A stretch of 46,247 bases of DNA from assembly GCA_034437455.1 (NCBI GenBank), contig DAOTUB010000337.1, positions 1 through 46,247 on the forward strand. Reading direction: 5' to 3'. Origin of the DNA: DAOTUB01 sp034437455. GTDB taxonomy: Bacteria; Chloroflexota; Anaerolineae; B4-G1. The position numbers and the translations under genes are program-made. Every line of letters starts with the position of its first letter. The first letter of the stretch is position 1. This document shows positions 43,387 to 46,247 of this stretch, one piece after another. The notes under the pieces are model-generated. The model saw only the letters and a program-made list of their open reading frames with translations, did not search any database and was not told the DNA's origin.

Positions 43387-44082
43387 TTATTCTGACGATT
43401 CGCCGCCGCTCAGTCCCAACTTTTTCTTACGCTCGGCCAGTTGGAGATCGAGCGTGCCGCGGTCCAGCACATCGTCGATCTGCTCGTCCAGGCTGGCGGC
43501 GCGCATCTCGGTGGCAGTGGTCGCCTTGTCGAGCCGGGAGTAGATGCTCTGGGCCATGCGGCTGATGTCGGTGTCTCCCAGACCCGCCAGATCGTCCAGC
43601 CCCTTCATCGCCTTGACGGCGATCTCTTTGCTCTTGGCCAGCTCCAAAAGCGCCTGGAGTTCCTCACGCTGCTGCTTCATCGTGGAGAGGCGGGCTTCCA
43701 GCTTGACCTTTGCCTCAAGAAGCTGCTGGTACTCAGTCTGCAAGCGGGCGGCCTGCTCCTCGTAGGTCTTGATCAATCGCTGGGTGCTGTTGAGCTTGCT
43801 CTGAGCAGCCACGGCGGTCTCTTCGTTCCCCTCCATGAGGAACGCGTCAATCGCCCGATCCAGCTCGTTCTCTTTCTGCTCGAGGTCGCCCAGCTTGCGT
43901 TTGAGGGATTTGACCTCCCCGCCGATGGTGGCGGCGGCGTCTTCCAGGTCCTCCAGGTTGTCCTCCACCTGCCGGATGTACTGATCGATCACGGCCACAC
44001 TGTTCGTCTTTAGCGCCTGATCTACCAACGCGTGCAGATTTGCAGAGATCAATGTCGATACTTTTTCCAATAGGGATGCCAT
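43387..44082 (-). CDS. pspA: PspA/IM30 family membrane-stress protein
   Basis: A 231-residue, wholly helical protein of the PspA/Vipp1 (ESCRT-III-like) family: 'MASLLEKVSTLISANLHALVDQALKTNSVAVIDQYIRQVEDNL' at the N-terminus, then long coiled coils to about 150 and a C-terminal helix pair. PspA binds stressed membranes from the inside and forms scaffolds that limit ion leak. The ATG at 44082 has AGGAGG 9 bases before it; a TTG two codons earlier is too close to that site. A promoter with half-site repeats lies directly upstream, so it can be expressed apart from the vWA gene before it. No PspB, PspC or PspF genes are near. Confidence 0.9.
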   Translation of the reverse strand: MASLLEKVSTLISANLHALVDQALKTNSVAVIDQYIRQVEDNLEDLEDAAATIGGEVKSLKRKLGDLEQKENELDRAIDAFLMEGNEETAVAAQSKLNSTQRLIKTYEEQAARLQTEYQQLLEAKVKLEARLSTMKQQREELQALLELAKSKEIAVKAMKGLDDLAGLGDTDISRMAQSIYSRLDKATTATEMRAASLDEQIDDVLDRGTLDLQLAERKKKLGLSGGESSE

Positions 44083-44101
44083 TTTCAAATTCCTCCTGTC
44101 T

Positions 44102-44148
44102 TATACTAGGTATAGATATAGTTATACTCAGATTTTTCGTTTTGTCAA
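44102..44148 (-). promoter_or_regulatory. Promoter and possible operator of the pspA-like gene
   Basis: The minus strand has TTGACA (44143-44148), 16 bases, then TATAAC (44121-44126). Overlapping and just after the -10 box are three half-sites: TATAC (44102-44106), GTATA (44110-44114) and TATAC (44123-44127); the outer two are 21 bases apart, about two helix turns. This fits a dimer-binding repressor site, but no regulator is known. Confidence 0.55.
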
Positions 44149-44214
44149 AAGAGCCAACGTGCTAATTCGAGCGTATAAACTCCCTCCTTGGTTTTGCGCT
44201 GACTTTGCGGGCCG

Positions 44215-44242
44215 ATTGTTCATTGTTCATTGATCATTGTTC
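44215..44242. repeat. Four tandem heptamers (ATTGTTC)
   Basis: ATTGTTC, ATTGTTC, ATTGATC, ATTGTTC in direct tandem, ending 4 bases from the stop codon of the vWA lipoprotein gene (44247-44249). No function is evident. Confidence 0.8.
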
Positions 44243-44246
44243 ATTG

Positions 44247-45899
44247 CTACCGCCCTACCCCCACGCTGCCGCCAAAAGCGGCGGACATCTCCTCGTAGAT
44301 GGCGGCGATGCTGGCTTCGTCGCCCAGATAAAAGTTGCCGTTCGCCTGGAGCGCCAACTCGGACAGCAGGTCTTCGTCGGCGTCCGAGCCGTAGGCAATG
44401 GTAAAGACGGTATTGTTGTGGGCAGCGGCCATTTCTATCAGACTTTGACCAAAGGTGTATCGGCGACTGTTCGTGTCCAGGCCGTCCGTCAGGACGACCA
44501 TCGCGTTACTCGCCTGCGAGGAATTCGTGTCGGCGATGGCAGCCGCCCCGTCGCCGATGGCGTCGTAGAGCGAGGTGTAACCGTCAGAATCCAGATCCTC
44601 CAGCGCCCGGATGACGTCACCGCGCGCCGGACCGACCTGTTCGTGGTAGACGAGCGTGATCGGCTGATCCGAAAAAGCGATGATGGTGATGAAATCGTCG
44701 TCCCCCATCTGCTCCACGAACTGGATCGCCGCCTCGCGCACGTTCCTCATCTTGCTGCCCGCCATGCTGCCGGACGTATCGAGCAACATGACCAGGTTGA
44801 CGTCCTTGCGCGCCGACTGCCACAACTCTTGCACAGCATAGACCGTCTCCACGCTGGGCGCGCCAAAGACGATCTCCGGTTGGTCCAGGTCGACGCCGCG
44901 GCTCTCATCGAGCGGCGGGCCCAGGCTCACGCTCTTGTTGACCGGGCGCAACCCGTGCGCCAGGGCCAACTGCTGCGCCTCCTGCCCCAGCAGGTAATCG
45001 CGGAAAATGCGGGCCGCCTCCTGCATCTCGGCGCTGGCCGAGCTGTTCAGGCAGGCCGGGTGTGTGGCCACGAAGGTGCCCTCGAAGGGATAGATCGGCA
45101 CCAAGCCCGGGTCGCCGCCGCCATAGTTGACGACCGTGCTCTCGTACATCACGGCGGCCCCCAGGTAGCCGATCCCCCGCGCGCTCATCGTCTGCCCCAG
45201 ATCGTCGGTGGTGGAGCTGAACCAGGAGACCGCCGCCTCAAAGGCGCTCACCGAAGCCTGCACAATGGGCTGCTGCACCTCCTCCACGCCGACCGCCTCC
45301 GTCTTTGATTCCGCCGCCTGCACGATGGCGAGCAGCGTGCTGGCGCCGGTTCCAGAGAGGCCGGGGTGGGTGTGGCCCAGGCGCAAAGCGTCGCCAAACT
45401 GCCCGCCGCTGTAATAGTCCCAGGCCGAGGGGTCGGCGGCCAGGCTGCCAACGTCGAGCCAGCCCAGGCTGCGGCCCGGCCAGCCCAGCGACTCGGCCAC
45501 CGGACGCCACATGGCGATGACGAGCGGGCTTTCGGCCAGGCTGACGCAATCGCCCTGGAAACTGCCATTCCCCTGGTCGGCCAGCAGGTTGACCCAGACC
45601 GGGGCGTCCGGCGCCCACAGCGCCGGCAGGGAGTCGCCGCCCGTCATCGCGGCGACCGCGCGCCCCGATTCGACCGGGCTGAGGACGACGTAGACCCGTT
45701 TCCCGGCGCTCGTTTCGATCTCGGCGTCGTTAAAACTGGCGACCGCCGCTTGCAGCCAGGGGGTCAGGCTGGTGTTGGCCGTCAGTTCGACGACGGCCGC
45801 ATTGCGGGGTACGTCGTCGCCACCGGTCAGGCCGCAGGTGATGGTCATCAAAGCTAGAATGGTTATTAGTGGTACTATGAGGCGATGTCTTTTTTGCAT
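44247..45899 (-). CDS. Solute-binding/vWA fusion lipoprotein (second paralogue)
   Basis: A 550-residue exported protein. The signal peptide ends at Cys22 ('MTITC', a loose lipobox). Residues 34-330 form a solute-binding fold similar to that at 40612-42351 ('LVIAMWRPVAESLGWPGRSLGWLDVGSLAADPSAW', 'IFRDYLLGQEAQQLALAHGLRPV'). A vWA domain (about 368-545) has the MIDAS residues DTSGS (Asp374-Ser378), Thr442 ('GYTSLYD') and Asp472 ('VLTDGLD'). GGAG precedes the ATG. It is the first gene of the PspA module. The two fusion proteins share domain order but differ much in sequence and in anchor (lipid here, membrane helix in the other). Confidence 0.9.
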   Translation of the reverse strand: MQKRHRLIVPLITILALMTITCGLTGGDDVPRNAAVVELTANTSLTPWLQAAVASFNDAEIETSAGKRVYVVLSPVESGRAVAAMTGGDSLPALWAPDAPVWVNLLADQGNGSFQGDCVSLAESPLVIAMWRPVAESLGWPGRSLGWLDVGSLAADPSAWDYYSGGQFGDALRLGHTHPGLSGTGASTLLAIVQAAESKTEAVGVEEVQQPIVQASVSAFEAAVSWFSSTTDDLGQTMSARGIGYLGAAVMYESTVVNYGGGDPGLVPIYPFEGTFVATHPACLNSSASAEMQEAARIFRDYLLGQEAQQLALAHGLRPVNKSVSLGPPLDESRGVDLDQPEIVFGAPSVETVYAVQELWQSARKDVNLVMLLDTSGSMAGSKMRNVREAAIQFVEQMGDDDFITIIAFSDQPITLVYHEQVGPARGDVIRALEDLDSDGYTSLYDAIGDGAAAIADTNSSQASNAMVVLTDGLDTNSRRYTFGQSLIEMAAAHNNTVFTIAYGSDADEDLLSELALQANGNFYLGDEASIAAIYEEMSAAFGGSVGVGR

Positions 45900-45935
45900 C
45901 GTCGTTCTCCTCTACCGACTTGTCGTCTCGCCAGA

Positions 45936-46121
45936 TCAACTTGACAGGATAATTCGCAAATACGGAATCGCTGCTGGCAACGGTTCATCAAAATCATCGC
46001 TGATCCAAATAGAGCCTCTGTGCAATCCCGCTATGCGCGGTTTGGCGAGCGATTCAATCGGTATCCATCGAGCAATCGGCTCATCATCCTGCGCAAGAAT
46101 GATCTCGGTTCCCTTCCGCAC
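45936..46121 (-). pseudogene. Phd/YefM-type antitoxin remnant
   Basis: The minus-strand frame reads 'VRKGTEIILAQDDEPIARWIPI', then 'AGLHRGSIWISDDFDEPLP', the core and tail of a Phd/YefM-family antitoxin. The DNA-binding N-terminal segment is missing: at about 46122 the sequence changes to what looks like a mobile-element end. After 'DEPLP' (45975) the family-typical end is replaced by an unrelated 'AAIPYLRIILSS'. No toxin gene follows; the next gene is the vWA lipoprotein. The frame does have an ATG (46163) inside the foreign DNA, so a short protein might still be made. Confidence 0.65.
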
Positions 46122-46247
46122 TAGCAGGCTGTCGGAGAGAAAAACGCTGCCCCTAAATCTCAACGTTTTCGAGGCAAAAATGGGGCGCGAAGCCTCAATT
46201 TAGACCCCAAAATGCGCCTGAATGGGACATTTCCTGTAAAAACAAAC
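46122..46247. mobile_element. Possible end of an insertion element (unidentified family)
   Basis: From about 46122 to the window edge the sequence is no longer antitoxin-like and has no gene. It starts with GCAGGCTGTCGGAGAGAAAA, similar in style to terminal repeats of IS elements, and contains a GAGGC/GCCTC hairpin and a repeated AAAATG(G)GGCGC word. The other end and the transposase lie outside the window, so the family and target duplication cannot be given. Confidence 0.35.

Overview
The window looks like chromosomal DNA of a GC-rich bacterium, most probably a member of the Chloroflexota (Anaerolineae-like). This is inference from gene style, not from a marker gene. The signs are histidine kinases carrying the 'YRLWDIDVIINRTLVYGTLT' type membrane segment, Thr-Pro repeat linkers, fused solute-binding/von Willebrand A proteins, class III cyclases, and many short intergenic palindromes. 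No rRNA, tRNA, CRISPR array or complete transposon was found. Nearly all genes lie on the minus strand; only 37872-40293 is read on the plus strand.

Layout, from high to low coordinate on the minus strand. (1) 46247-40612: the end of a probable mobile element interrupting a Phd/YefM-type antitoxin remnant, then a four-gene module: lipoprotein solute-binding/vWA, PspA, membrane coiled-coil protein, and a second solute-binding/vWA protein. A decayed Nudix gene follows. (2) 40293-37872 (plus strand): a membrane adenylate cyclase with extracellular sensor and HAMP domain, and a small membrane protein with a Thr-Pro tail; divergent to them is a LysM lipoprotein. (3) 36840-33924: selenocysteine synthase SelA and a GT4 glycosyltransferase. 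(4) 33667-14323: about 19 kb holding nine histidine kinases, one lone receiver and one receiver-adenylate cyclase, all in the same direction and often overlapping at stop/start codons, followed by a PAP2 phosphatase. (5) 13549-8275: a promoter, an M20 peptidase, two Opp/Dpp-type permeases, a peptide-binding lipoprotein and a strong terminator. (6) 8105-1: a GNAT acetyltransferase, an unknown protein, a universal stress protein, an FrlD-like sugar kinase, a thiamine-diphosphate enzyme, a second M20 peptidase, an AprA-like flavoprotein, an AprB-like ferredoxin and the start of a Ser/Thr kinase.

How the parts may work together (inference). Regions 5 and 6 look like uptake and breakdown of peptides or modified amino acids, with electrons passed to a flavoprotein/ferredoxin pair. 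Region 4 is a family expansion: seven kinases share almost the same HisKA-HATPase core with different sensors, and the three promoter-proximal proteins share almost the same N-terminal receiver. The array has no HPt and no DNA-binding output domain; its only recognisable output enzyme is the cyclase at 30916-31986, so cAMP is the likely local output. Region 1 is the best candidate for an undescribed system: two secreted or anchored solute-binding/vWA proteins bracketing PspA and a coiled-coil membrane protein.

Several non-coding signals recur: a 22-base-arm palindrome in two intergenic gaps (27188-27249, 42372-42441), a nested hairpin family in two gaps (30864-30909, 33775-33832), and three further perfect palindromes (2710-2751, 3938-3970, 36894-36930). 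Sigma70-like promoters with -35/-10 spacing of 16-17 bases were found before several units.
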